NCBI GenBank assembly: GCA_021852055.1
Contig: JAJZOD010000009.1
Location: 1 to 35,437, forward strand
Source of the DNA: Microcaldota archaeon
GTDB lineage: Archaea; Micrarchaeota; Micrarchaeia; Micrarchaeales; CABMGC01
Reading direction: 5' to 3'
DNA: 35,437 bases
The notes beneath the pieces were generated by a model. That model had not been told where the DNA came from. It did no database searches and saw only the letters and a list, made by a program, of their open reading frames with translations. Each line of letters opens with the position of its first letter. The stretch's first letter is position 1. Positions 8,439-15,790 of this stretch are shown here, in pieces. The position numbers and the translations under genes were made by a program.

Positions 8439-9383
8439 ATGGATATAATGGCACATAAGATAATACCTGCAAAAACAAAACCTATCGAAGCCGGAGACGT
8501 AGCCCATACAGTTTCAGTGATATACTCGGGAACATTCAATATAGATATACTCTGCCCTGTCCTATTGCAGTATAAACCGCATCCAGTCATACAGTCGATA
8601 ATAAACAGTAATTACACTAAATGGAGTGCGATACAGGCAAATGGGAAACCGCGCTTCACTAATGAGATGACTTCAGGACTGGGCAACATAATAAGAAACC
8701 ACGACGGAAGTATGCAAATCCAAGCGGTAATGTATCCGTTCTACGCAAAACTTGCGGGGCGCGGCAAGGACGTTACAGACCCTGAGCAGCTTGAGTGGCT
8801 CAAGAAGCAGCATGAATCTGCTGGGCCTGACAATTTTACTACAAGCATAACCTATCCTTTTGCATGCGCACTGCTAGTCAAATTCGATAATAACAAAGGT
8901 TTCATCCTTCAGGAAAGGAGTGCAGCAGGCGCACAGAACGTAGGGAAGATAACTGCGAGCGTAACCGGCAGCTTTGACGAGAATGACTTAATATTATCAT
9001 CGTTGCCAAACATTTATCCTGAAAGAATAGATCTTGTACGCGGAGCCAAAAGGGAGCTATTTGAGGAGAGAGGTATATCCAGCACTACTGATGTAGTCTC
9101 GTTCCAAAGCTCAATGATAGTATACGAGAACATGCTAAAAGAGTTCATATATGTGGGTGTTGTCGAAACTAATCTGACAGATACCGAGGTAATGGAAAAA
9201 GCTATAAGCGCATCCGACAGCTGGGAAACTAACCGTGTGTTGCTGGTGCATCCTGAAAATCCGAATCCTTTGTTGATAGCACAACTGCGCGACCGCGCAA
9301 CTCCTGCAAGCAGAATTGCCATGTATGCCGGACTGAAAGACGATCCGGCAGGGTTGGAATTCCTTAGGCGACTTGTTTCCTAA
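8439..9383 (+). CDS. Large Nudix-domain protein
   Basis: The 314-residue product has a C-terminal Nudix fold. GAKRELFEERGI at 202-213 matches the R-E-U-x-E-E-x-G-U core that binds the catalytic metal. The upstream part of the Nudix box is irregular, because the glycine loop near 177 is separated from the RE core by an insertion containing PERIDLV. The N-terminal 130 residues, with a helix rich in Lys and Glu, are unlike a minimal Nudix enzyme and I do not recognise them. Nudix proteins hydrolyse nucleoside diphosphates linked to another moiety, so a nucleotide-sugar role fits the context but is unproven. ATG at 8448 is an alternative start. Confidence 0.75.
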   Translation: MDIMAHKIIPAKTKPIEAGDVAHTVSVIYSGTFNIDILCPVLLQYKPHPVIQSIINSNYTKWSAIQANGKPRFTNEMTSGLGNIIRNHDGSMQIQAVMYPFYAKLAGRGKDVTDPEQLEWLKKQHESAGPDNFTTSITYPFACALLVKFDNNKGFILQERSAAGAQNVGKITASVTGSFDENDLILSSLPNIYPERIDLVRGAKRELFEERGISSTTDVVSFQSSMIVYENMLKEFIYVGVVETNLTDTEVMEKAISASDSWETNRVLLVHPENPNPLLIAQLRDRATPASRIAMYAGLKDDPAGLEFLRRLVS

Positions 9384-9487
9384 GCAGTCAGTCTGCACTC
9401 TTAAACCAGAAAAACAAATTACACACCAAAAGGATAGCAATAAAAACCTTAATTGCCATCTCTTAGTGAGTTATAAGCGGTGTTTTT

Positions 9488-10264
9488 ATGATAATATCTA
9501 GGGCCATAATTACTGCTGCAGGTGAAGGAAGCAGGATGAAAAAAGTTACCGCAGTTGTACCCAAAGCCCTTCTTCCATTATTTAAAACTGAAGGCGAGTC
9601 AAGGATAATCGTTCCAGTAGCCGATCTCATAATGGAATCACTTATGTCTGCAGGCGTTTCAAATTTCTGTTTTGTTGTAGGGAAACACCGTGCCCTGCTT
9701 ATGGATTATCTCTTTGAAAGAGATGTAACTTTTGTTTTCCAGAATCAGCCTAAAGGCTTCGGCGATGCTGTTCTGCGCGGAGAGGATTTTGCAAGCCGCG
9801 GCCCTGTTGCAGGCAGGGGTCCTGTGTTTATACATGCAGATGACGGGGTGCTAACCGGGGGCTACAAGGAAGCCGTTAATCTTTATGCAAAGAAGAATGC
9901 TGATGGTGTTCTTCTGCTCCGAAAAACAAGCAACCCGAAGAGGTACGGCATAGCAGAAATAGGAGAAGAATTCAGGCATATGGGCCATAAAGCATTTCAG
10001 ATTACCGGAGTGCAAGAAAAGCCTTCAAATCCAAAATCAAATTTGCTCATCTCTGCAGTATACATATTGTCGCATAGGATATTTGATAGCATAAGAAAGT
10101 CAAGCCTTGAACACGGAGAGCTTCAGCTTACTTCTGGGATACAGAACATGATACTCGATGGGCGCAGAATATATGGCATAGCCTTGGAGAAAGAACAGTG
10201 GCTAAACGTGGGTGACACTGAAAGCTACCACAAGGCGCTTGAGTACTCCTTCAAGAATCTGTAG
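9488..10264 (+). CDS. Sugar-1-phosphate nucleotidyltransferase (UTP-glucose-1-phosphate uridylyltransferase-like)
   Basis: The N-terminal AIITAAGEGSRMKK and VVPKALLPLF (residues 7-34) form the G-x-G-x-R ... P-K signature of nucleotidyltransferases. HADDG near 118-122 supplies the metal-binding Asp. GVQEKPSNPKSNLLISAVYI and QWLNVGDTESYHKAL are typical of GalU/RfbA enzymes. At 258 residues it is somewhat shorter than GalU. It would make UDP-, dTDP- or similar sugars. Because it converges on the UDP-sulfoquinovose synthase gene (2 bp between stops), supplying UDP-glucose for that enzyme is a reasonable inference. A GGTG motif lies 5 bp before the ATG. Confidence 0.86.
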   Translation: MIISRAIITAAGEGSRMKKVTAVVPKALLPLFKTEGESRIIVPVADLIMESLMSAGVSNFCFVVGKHRALLMDYLFERDVTFVFQNQPKGFGDAVLRGEDFASRGPVAGRGPVFIHADDGVLTGGYKEAVNLYAKKNADGVLLLRKTSNPKRYGIAEIGEEFRHMGHKAFQITGVQEKPSNPKSNLLISAVYILSHRIFDSIRKSSLEHGELQLTSGIQNMILDGRRIYGIALEKEQWLNVGDTESYHKALEYSFKNL

Positions 10265-10266
10265 TG

Positions 10267-11439
10267 TTATCTTGTGTTTTCTGTCCTTCTCCAATTGGTA
10301 TACGGTAGTATCCTATCGTGGAATTTGGCCATATGCTTCTTGTAAGGCACAAGATCCTTCACCAGCTGGCCTGCAAGATCAGCCATCTTAAGCGTTGGTC
10401 TAAACCCAAGCTTTGGCAGAACTTTTATCTCCGGTTTGTAGTAATGCCTGTCTGCTTCAACCCGCGGGTTTTCGTACTTGCCTATGTTTACCTTTATGCC
10501 TTCTTTTTCAGCAGCTTTTTTTACAGTTTCTGCTATGTTGTTTATACTCAGCAACTCCACGAACTGGTTTGCAACTCTATACTCTCCTCTCTCTGGAGGA
10601 TTCTCAATGAGCAGGCTAAGTGCCTGAATGCTGTCCTCCAGCGATAAATAGCCGCGTATCTGCTCCCCACTTCCATAAACTGTCAGAGGCACTCCGAGAA
10701 CAGATTCAACACAGAACCTGTTGACAACAGTGCCCCAGACCTCGTCAAAGTCAAAACGCGTATGGAGCCGTTCATCTGTTATCTCCGTTGTCCTTGTACC
10801 ATATACCGGGCCTTGCATTATGTCTGTTGCTGTAAGCTTCAACACCTTATTTGCGAACAGTATGTTATTTGTATCATGCACTTTAGACCAGTGGTACCAC
10901 GATCCACCAAACTTCGGGGTTGTAATGCGGTCTTTTTTGCCGTTTATTTCGACATCTACGAATGCAGTTTCAGGTATGTCGAAGTTCGGCGTTCCATACT
11001 CCCCCATCGTGCCCATTTTTACTACATGTATCAATGGGTTCACCTCCATTATGGAATAGATGAGGTTAAGTGTGCCGCTTATGTTGTTTGTCATTGTATA
11101 CGATGCGTGCTTTGCGTTTATCATGGAGTACGGTGCAGATCTTGTCTCTGCAAAGTGTACAACGGTGTCTGGCTTTTCCTCTTTTACTACCTTGTGCAGG
11201 AAATCGTAATCGGTTATGTCACCTTCATGAAACTTCATCTTGAATCCATGCACTTCCTTCGCTGCCTTTATTCTCTCTGCCATCTCTGGAATAGGTATTG
11301 CCGAATCTGAACCCACCTCGCGCACATTCTTTCTTGTGACAAAATTGTCGACTCCAACCACTTCATGGCCTTTTGCCATGAGCCTCAATGACAATGGCCA
11401 CCCAAGATAGCCATCAGCGCCTAGCACTATTACTTTCAT
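10267..11439 (-). CDS. agl3: UDP-sulfoquinovose synthase (SQD1/Agl3-like)
   Basis: The 390-residue dehydrogenase-like protein matches the SQD1 family rather than ordinary epimerases. It has GADGYLGW at the NAD site (residues 7-14), HFAETRSAPYSMI (95-107), KMGTMGEYGTPN (141-152), WYHWSKVHDTNN (181-192) and QGPVYGTRT. NRFCVESVLGVPLTVYG and ENPRVEADRHYY follow near the C-terminus. Thr144, Tyr182 and Lys186 correspond to the catalytic triad known in plant SQD1. The enzyme combines UDP-glucose with sulfite to give UDP-sulfoquinovose; in Sulfolobus, Agl3 feeds this to N-glycans. It lies 34 bp downstream of cysN in the same operon. AGGT precedes the ATG. Confidence 0.94.
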   Translation of the reverse strand: MKVIVLGADGYLGWPLSLRLMAKGHEVVGVDNFVTRKNVREVGSDSAIPIPEMAERIKAAKEVHGFKMKFHEGDITDYDFLHKVVKEEKPDTVVHFAETRSAPYSMINAKHASYTMTNNISGTLNLIYSIMEVNPLIHVVKMGTMGEYGTPNFDIPETAFVDVEINGKKDRITTPKFGGSWYHWSKVHDTNNILFANKVLKLTATDIMQGPVYGTRTTEITDERLHTRFDFDEVWGTVVNRFCVESVLGVPLTVYGSGEQIRGYLSLEDSIQALSLLIENPPERGEYRVANQFVELLSINNIAETVKKAAEKEGIKVNIGKYENPRVEADRHYYKPEIKVLPKLGFRPTLKMADLAGQLVKDLVPYKKHMAKFHDRILPYTNWRRTENTR

Positions 11440-11473
11440 AAGATTACCTATTATTATAATTAATCATAAGAAA

Positions 11474-12712
11474 TTATATACACTGCCTTATTTTTGTGAT
11501 CATGCCTATCCCAGCGAACACGTTGTTGCTGTACAGTACAAACCTGCCTAGTTCTTTTGTTACGTTATAATTTTCGACAGGTAGTTTTTTTCCGAATGTA
11601 ACTCTTGCGTCTATAGCGTTGAGCGGCTCAGCAGTTTTTCTTCCGGTTTTTTTACCCGTAGTTGTATCTATGCCATCAAGCACCTTTATCTCAAGGCATT
11701 TCACATCAACGCCGTTGAATTTGATATAAGAATTATTGCTTATGGTGTTCGTAACAAATATCCTTGCAGTTACCGAATCTGTAATTTCCGGACTGTCTTT
11801 TAATCCAGATATTACTGCACCCCTCAATTCTCCTTTAGTATCACTGTCAATTATCATAGCTGCATTTTCTCCGACGCCTGCAGAATTTACTTTTTTGCCC
11901 TTTACTATTATCTCTTTTACTGTAGCCGTTTCCCTGTTTGGAAGTAATAATATTGCTTCGCCTTTTTTAAGGATGCCACTTATCACTTTTCCCGCAATAA
12001 TATTGTTGTTTTGATCTATGATCCCTTGCACTATTATCCTCAATGCACCGCTGCCGATATTAGATGTCGGAGTTCTGAATGTATTGTACACAGAATCTGC
12101 AAGAGTATCCCCCCTGTACCAGCCCATCCTCGTGCTCCTGTTTACTAAGTTCTCTCCGTTATAAGCTGATATTGGCACAAAAATCACATTCTTTCCTTCA
12201 AAGCCTATCCTGTCTATAAACTCAGAAAGTTCTGACTTTATACTTTCAAATCTATTCTCATCGTATCCTACGCTGTCCATCTTGTTAACTGCAACTACTA
12301 ACTTGTCTATACCGAGCATGCGCGCCACGAACAGGTGCCTTTTCGTCTGGTTCATAATTCCTTCGTCCTTTTTTGCAGAAACGAGAAGTATTGCTAACTC
12401 GCCATATGATGCGCCGCTTATCATGTTCTTTATTAGCTCTTCGTGCCCAGGGACATCAATAAGGGAGAACGCGAGATCCTTATATTTTATCTGTGCTCTT
12501 GTTGTGTCGTAAGTCATTTCCTGCTCCCGCTCCTCAGAAAAGCTATCGAGTATGAATGCCGGCTCAAACGATTTGTGCAGCTTCTTGCTGTAAGCTGCTG
12601 CCTCATTTATCCTTACCTGTGTAGCTGAGCCTGTTTGCATGAGCATGCTGCCTATAAGCGTCGATTTTCCATGGTCCTTGTGCCCTAAAAGCGCAATAGC
12701 TCTGACTATCAT
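11474..12712 (-). CDS. cysN: Sulfate adenylyltransferase large subunit, CysN-type GTPase
   Basis: The 412-residue translation-factor-like GTPase has the P-loop GHKDHGKST at 10-18, a switch segment with FILDSFSEEREQEMT, DVPGHEEL (G3) and NKMD (G4). Domains II and III follow, as in EF1-alpha and CysN. Its operon position directly after cysD and before a UDP-sulfoquinovose synthase identifies it as CysN rather than a translation factor; by sequence alone an EF-1A paralogue would be the alternative. With CysD it would form the GTP-driven ATP sulfurylase that makes adenosine phosphosulfate (APS). No APS kinase domain is fused. A GTGATC motif overlaps the CysD stop just upstream of the ATG. Confidence 0.9.
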   Translation of the reverse strand: MIVRAIALLGHKDHGKSTLIGSMLMQTGSATQVRINEAAAYSKKLHKSFEPAFILDSFSEEREQEMTYDTTRAQIKYKDLAFSLIDVPGHEELIKNMISGASYGELAILLVSAKKDEGIMNQTKRHLFVARMLGIDKLVVAVNKMDSVGYDENRFESIKSELSEFIDRIGFEGKNVIFVPISAYNGENLVNRSTRMGWYRGDTLADSVYNTFRTPTSNIGSGALRIIVQGIIDQNNNIIAGKVISGILKKGEAILLLPNRETATVKEIIVKGKKVNSAGVGENAAMIIDSDTKGELRGAVISGLKDSPEITDSVTARIFVTNTISNNSYIKFNGVDVKCLEIKVLDGIDTTTGKKTGRKTAEPLNAIDARVTFGKKLPVENYNVTKELGRFVLYSNNVFAGIGMITKIRQCI

Positions 12713-12716
12713 AAGA

Positions 12717-13505
12717 TCACATATAACCTAAGGACCTCAACCTTTGCATTACATACTCCCGTTCCTTATCCATGCTTCTGCCAGATCTTTCTTCATCAGC
12801 AGTCGTTTCAAGCTCTTTTATTATGTCGTCAACGCTTTTAGCATCTGATTTCAATGGAACAGTACAGTGAGTGCATCCAAGGCTTCTATACCTGTGTCCG
12901 TCCCTAGAGAAATAAAGCGGGTTGACCGGTATGCCTTCCTGCCTTACATAATTCCATATGTCAATCTCATTCCAATCCAGCAACGGATGCACTCTGATAT
13001 GTCCTTTCTTATCCATATTGGATGAATAATCATCCCATAACTCTGCGGGCTGATTTTTGTAATCCCACGTAAAGTTCTCATCTCTTGGGCTCATGTAGCG
13101 CTCCTTGGCCCGTATGCCATGCTCATCTCTTCTTATCGATACAATTAACGCGTCAAAACCATGTTCATTCATTACCTTCTTCAGCGTTTCTGGTTTGTTC
13201 TTGCCGCAGCACGCGGATCCAACAATGTCCGGCTTTATCTTGCTGTCAGCCACTATGAGGTCAAGGTTCCACTCTTTGGCAAGGTCCTGCCTGAATTTGT
13301 ACGTTTCAGGAAAATCTATGCCGTTGTCTATGTGAATTACCGGGAACGGGACTGTTCCCAGAAAAGCCTTTCTGGTAAGTGCGAGCATTGCTGTACTGTC
13401 CTTGCCCATGCTCCAAAGCGCAGCTATGTTCTTGAACTTCATCTTTGCTTCGCGTATTATGTAAATGCTTCTCTCTTCCAAAACGTCTAATTCCTGCTTT
13501 ATCAT
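12717..13505 (-). CDS. cysD: Sulfate adenylyltransferase small subunit-like (CysD) with APS-reductase-type cysteines
   Basis: The 262-residue PP-loop ATPase has WSMGKDSTAML (residues 31-41), FPVIHIDNGIDFPE, SIRRDEHGIRAKER and PLLDWNEIDIWNYV. The tail ends ELETTADEERSGRSMDKERE and LGYM, all CysD-like. Unlike E. coli CysD it lacks a segment of about 25 residues before the C-terminus. It also has adjacent cysteines at 99-100 and a C-x2-C at 211-214. Assimilatory APS reductases use a CC...CxxC set to hold a [4Fe-4S] cluster, so sulfite production by this protein is conceivable. Adenylylation with CysN is the more cautious assignment. It overlaps neither neighbour; AGGTGA at the end of the small gene serves as its ribosome site. 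Confidence 0.85.
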   Translation of the reverse strand: MIKQELDVLEERSIYIIREAKMKFKNIAALWSMGKDSTAMLALTRKAFLGTVPFPVIHIDNGIDFPETYKFRQDLAKEWNLDLIVADSKIKPDIVGSACCGKNKPETLKKVMNEHGFDALIVSIRRDEHGIRAKERYMSPRDENFTWDYKNQPAELWDDYSSNMDKKGHIRVHPLLDWNEIDIWNYVRQEGIPVNPLYFSRDGHRYRSLGCTHCTVPLKSDAKSVDDIIKELETTADEERSGRSMDKEREYVMQRLRSLGYM

Positions 13506-13509
13506 TGCC

Positions 13510-13803
13510 TCACCTATTGGATACCTGAAGGCCCATTAAGTATATGGTGGCGCCGCGTATTTTCCTGCCATCTTTTTTCACTATTGGCACTTTTGTAATC
13601 AGCTTATACTCTTTATCATAGATTTCGGCATAGGATTTTGTAAGATCCTGCATCTTGCTGAGTTTACCTTCATCTGCAAATACCACCCTGTAATATACTG
13701 CATTGCTGCTTTTCAGCACCTCCGAGAACTTATCCCAGTTGCTCTCACTCTGCTCCTTCCATAGTGCTTCTGATACCTTCGAAAGTTCTGAGTTATCAGT
13801 CAT
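13510..13803 (-). CDS. Small conserved-looking protein of the sulfur operon, function unknown
   Basis: A 97-residue acidic-to-basic soluble protein with no membrane segment or metal motif. It starts with a Ser/Glu-rich helix (LSKVSEALWKEQSESNWDKF), then a strand AVYYRVVFAD, and ends with a VVKK-type basic segment and strands ATIYLMGLQV. I do not recognise the family. It stops 4 bp before cysD and shares its operon, so a role in sulfate activation or reduction is likely. Its ATG is preceded by AGGTGAT at 13809-13815, a strong Shine-Dalgarno match, which indicates translation from within a longer transcript. A TnpB element now lies immediately upstream. Confidence 0.7.
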   Translation of the reverse strand: MTDNSELSKVSEALWKEQSESNWDKFSEVLKSSNAVYYRVVFADEGKLSKMQDLTKSYAEIYDKEYKLITKVPIVKKDGRKIRGATIYLMGLQVSNR

Positions 13804-13816
13804 TTAATCACCTAAT

Positions 13817-13863
13817 CTCGACAAGGAAGCCCACATGATTTATCGGTGGGATGAATTGTCGAG
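13817..13863 (+). repeat. Left-end hairpin of the TnpB element
   Basis: CTCGACAA (13817-13824) pairs perfectly with TTGTCGAG (13856-13863). An inner CCCAC (13830-13834) pairs with GTGGG (13846-13850). Such imperfect hairpins mark the left end of IS200/IS605 elements. On the minus strand the same structure would lie in the leader of the small sulfur-operon gene. Confidence 0.75.
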
Positions 13864-13909
13864 TATAAACGTTATATGTCTTTTCAAATATATATAATTG
13901 GTTAGTAGT

Positions 13910-15130
13910 ATGAAACGTGCTGTTCTTTTGCAGATTGATGAGATTACTACAAAGAAGGCCAGAATCCTCAAAGATTTCTCCATGAAGGCTACTTCTGAAT
14001 TCAACCGACTCTGGGATGAAAGAAATTTCTGCAATACTTTTATGGATTTCCATAGAAAAACTTTTGCTGAATCCAAAAAGAGGACTGGATTCAACGTTCA
14101 GGTCTATGCTTCTTTGGAGCGTGCTGTTTGGAGGAGCAAAGGCAAGTCCAAAGGAATTACTATCAAATTCAACGTTCCTCGCAACTGCAAGACTTTCAAT
14201 ATGACTATGCCCTTTATCGAACTTGGAATTTATCCAAGAAATCGTGTCGCTGTGCCAATCAAGAAGAACCGCAACTTCCAGAGGTATTCTGACCTTCTCA
14301 AAAATGGGTGGATATGCAAGACTTATGGGCTGACTCCTACCTTGCAGATTGTTGCTTATCTTTCCAAAGAAGATATTGAACTGCCTCCTAAAAAGAATAT
14401 TCTTGGAGTGGATGTAAATAGTAAATGCTTTGCTGTTTCTATTCTTTCCCCTAACGGAGATGTTTTGCATCAAGACTACTTCGGTAAAGACCTTTGGATT
14501 AAGAGGAAGAAAATCTATGAAAGGAAGTCTATTTTGCAGAGTAATGCTGACAATAGAAGTGAATATGCTAAAAAGGCACTTACTAAGACTAAACGAAATG
14601 AACATAACTTTGTCAAAAATAGAATAGGTGAAGTTGTCAGAGAGATTACTGAAATGGCACTGCGATATGGTGCCGACATTGCGATTGAGAACCTTAAACG
14701 ATTCAGCCCAAAAGGAAAGAGGTTCAATCGTGAAGTTATGCGTATTCCTTTCTTTACCTTCAAGAAGAATCTCGAACAGAGGTGCTTTGACAAGAATATT
14801 ACGCTGAACATTGTTGATGCATGGCATACAAGTAAGTTCTGTTCCCACTGCGGTGCTGTTGGGAAAGGACATGACAGTAGAAACTATGCCTTGTTCAGAT
14901 GTAAGAAATGTGGAGTTGTTATAAATTCCGATAGACAGGCAAGTCTCAATATTGCCATAAAATCCCTGCTGGAGCGGAGAGATACTACTAACCATAATAC
15001 TCTCCAGATTTCCAATAGGAGAGTCCCAGTAAACGGGCTTATTCGTCCAGATGCGGTTGTTGAACCGATTGTTGCTGTGCGACATATTTCTTCAACTTAT
15101 GGAAAGCCCACGACCTTTAGTCGTAGGTAG
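13910..15130 (+). CDS. tnpB: TnpB RNA-guided nuclease (OrfB family)
   Basis: The 406-residue protein starts at ATG 13910; a TTG at 13898 would add four residues. RuvC motif I is LGVDVNSKCFAVSIL (catalytic Asp), motif II is ADIAIENL (Glu), and motif III is INSDRQASLNIA (Asp). Between II and III lies a zinc ribbon, CSHCG followed by CKKCG. All three catalytic acids are present, so the nuclease looks intact. TnpB proteins cut DNA next to a transposon-adjacent motif using a guide RNA made from the element's right end; the stop codon here lies inside that end. A/T elements at 13871-13897 could drive it. Confidence 0.95.
   Translation: MKRAVLLQIDEITTKKARILKDFSMKATSEFNRLWDERNFCNTFMDFHRKTFAESKKRTGFNVQVYASLERAVWRSKGKSKGITIKFNVPRNCKTFNMTMPFIELGIYPRNRVAVPIKKNRNFQRYSDLLKNGWICKTYGLTPTLQIVAYLSKEDIELPPKKNILGVDVNSKCFAVSILSPNGDVLHQDYFGKDLWIKRKKIYERKSILQSNADNRSEYAKKALTKTKRNEHNFVKNRIGEVVREITEMALRYGADIAIENLKRFSPKGKRFNREVMRIPFFTFKKNLEQRCFDKNITLNIVDAWHTSKFCSHCGAVGKGHDSRNYALFRCKKCGVVINSDRQASLNIAIKSLLERRDTTNHNTLQISNRRVPVNGLIRPDAVVEPIVAVRHISSTYGKPTTFSRR
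15110..15124 (+). ncRNA. Right-end hairpin, likely 3' scaffold of the TnpB guide RNA
   Basis: ACGAC and GTCGT flank the loop CTTTA, just before the tnpB stop. In this family the guide RNA overlaps the 3' end of tnpB, and its guide begins in the flanking DNA after the right end, here about 15130 onward. The RNA's 5' limit cannot be seen from sequence. Confidence 0.55.
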
Positions 15131-15152
15131 TTTACAATACACACAACTCTCA

Positions 15153-15380
15153 TCAACCTATGTAACCCAGCGCCTCAAGCCTTTCTATTACTGCACTCTT
15201 TGCCTTCTTGTCCTTATTGTTCATGTCTATCATGGTTTCCCTTAGTACGAATGTTACCCAGTCCGACACAGAAGAAAAACCAGTGTTTTCTATGCTCTTC
15301 TTTATCTTGTCGAACAATGGCTGCGGGATGGTTATTGTCGTATACTTCCTTGCCGCATTACCTAGTTTTTTGCCTGCCAT
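15153..15380 (-). CDS. Ribbon-helix-helix DNA-binding protein
   Basis: The 75-residue protein has a basic N-terminus and then YTTITIPQPLFDKIKKSIE, the beta strand and first helix of an RHH fold. FSSVSDWVTFVLRETM forms the turn and second helix. Such MetJ/Arc/CopG-type dimers insert the paired strand into the DNA major groove. The C-terminus ends in ERLEALGYIG, resembling the RLRSLGYM end of the CysD-like protein in the same direction. Two TGA codons in tandem end the gene. Four 10-bp repeats upstream look like its own operator. Without the TnpB element it would lie about 45 bp before the small gene, so it was probably the first gene of the sulfur operon. Confidence 0.88.
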   Translation of the reverse strand: MAGKKLGNAARKYTTITIPQPLFDKIKKSIENTGFSSVSDWVTFVLRETMIDMNNKDKKAKSAVIERLEALGYIG

Positions 15381-15407
15381 TTAATTCACATCGTATCATT
15401 GCATTAT

Positions 15408-15447
15408 AATGTATAACAATGTATAATAATGTATTGTAATGTTACTG
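15408..15447. promoter_or_regulatory. Four tandem 10-bp operator-like repeats
   Basis: AATGTATAAC, AATGTATAAT, AATGTATTGT and AATGTTACTG follow each other with an exact 10-bp period. They cover the predicted transcription start and leader of the RHH gene (ATG at 15380). One repeat per helical turn is what cooperative RHH dimers usually bind. Confidence 0.65.
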
Positions 15448-15450
15448 CAT

Positions 15451-15464
15451 TAAATATATAAATA
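15451..15464 (-). promoter_or_regulatory. TATA-like box of the RHH gene
   Basis: TAAATATATAAATA on the plus strand reads TATTTATATATTTA on the minus strand. Its position predicts a start near 15431, inside the 10-bp repeat array, leaving a leader of about 50 nt. Confidence 0.5.
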
Positions 15465-15780
15465 CTTAACCTTACCTTTTCGGTAACCAAGTCTCTAACC
15501 TTTTTGACCTAACCCGATTCGCCAAATCGGCTTTTACCAGTGCAGATTGGGGTTTTTATCCTCATATTTGATTTTGCATGCAGAACGAACTCCACAAACG
15601 TAAAACTCAATTCAGAAAGTCAGGAATATGCATGGGTGTCAATCAAAGATGCGCCGCGTAAACTGTGCCATATACTAAATGCATAAAGGCGTATCTGGAA
15701 ATGAAGCGCAGATGCTACACCCAGGCGAACTGTAACTTCTTACACAACCAATAAAAGCATTTCTCTGCAATATTCAGCTT
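15465..15780. other. Intergenic region between RHH gene and thrS
   Basis: No convincing gene, tRNA or C/D box RNA is visible here. One small stem-loop is present: CCGATT (15514-15519) and AATCGG (15525-15530) with a 5-base loop, followed by CTTTT. It may be a terminator or part of a small RNA. The thrS promoter probably lies near 15748-15755 (CAATAAAA). Confidence 0.35.
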
Positions 15781-15790
15781 AGGTAGTTAG

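Larger units (their letters stand above)
13817..15130 (+). mobile_element. Solitary TnpB insertion element (IS605/IS1341 type)
   Basis: A single tnpB gene is bounded by a subterminal hairpin on the left (13817-13863) and a hairpin on the right (15110-15124). No tnpA transposase is adjacent, so the element would need one in trans. Both ends contain AAGCCCAC in the same orientation, at about 13827-13834 and 15104-15111. Exact borders cannot be set from one copy, since this family makes no target duplication. It sits between an RHH gene and the small-cysD-cysN-agl3 genes, opposite to them. Confidence 0.85.

Noticed and set aside
11474-12712. Second translation elongation factor 1A
   Set aside because: The operon with a CysD-like gene and UDP-sulfoquinovose synthase supports CysN.
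13808-15085. A 425-codon open frame antisense to tnpB
   Set aside because: The plus strand has all RuvC and zinc-ribbon motifs of TnpB. The antisense frame has no recognisable domain and mirrors codon bias of the real gene.
15408-15447. CRISPR-like array
   Set aside because: Units are only 10 bp with no spacers. An operator array explains them better.
15465-15780. tRNA or C/D box RNA gene between the RHH gene and thrS
   Set aside because: No T-arm consensus, cloverleaf or paired C and D boxes could be found by eye; only one short hairpin is seen.
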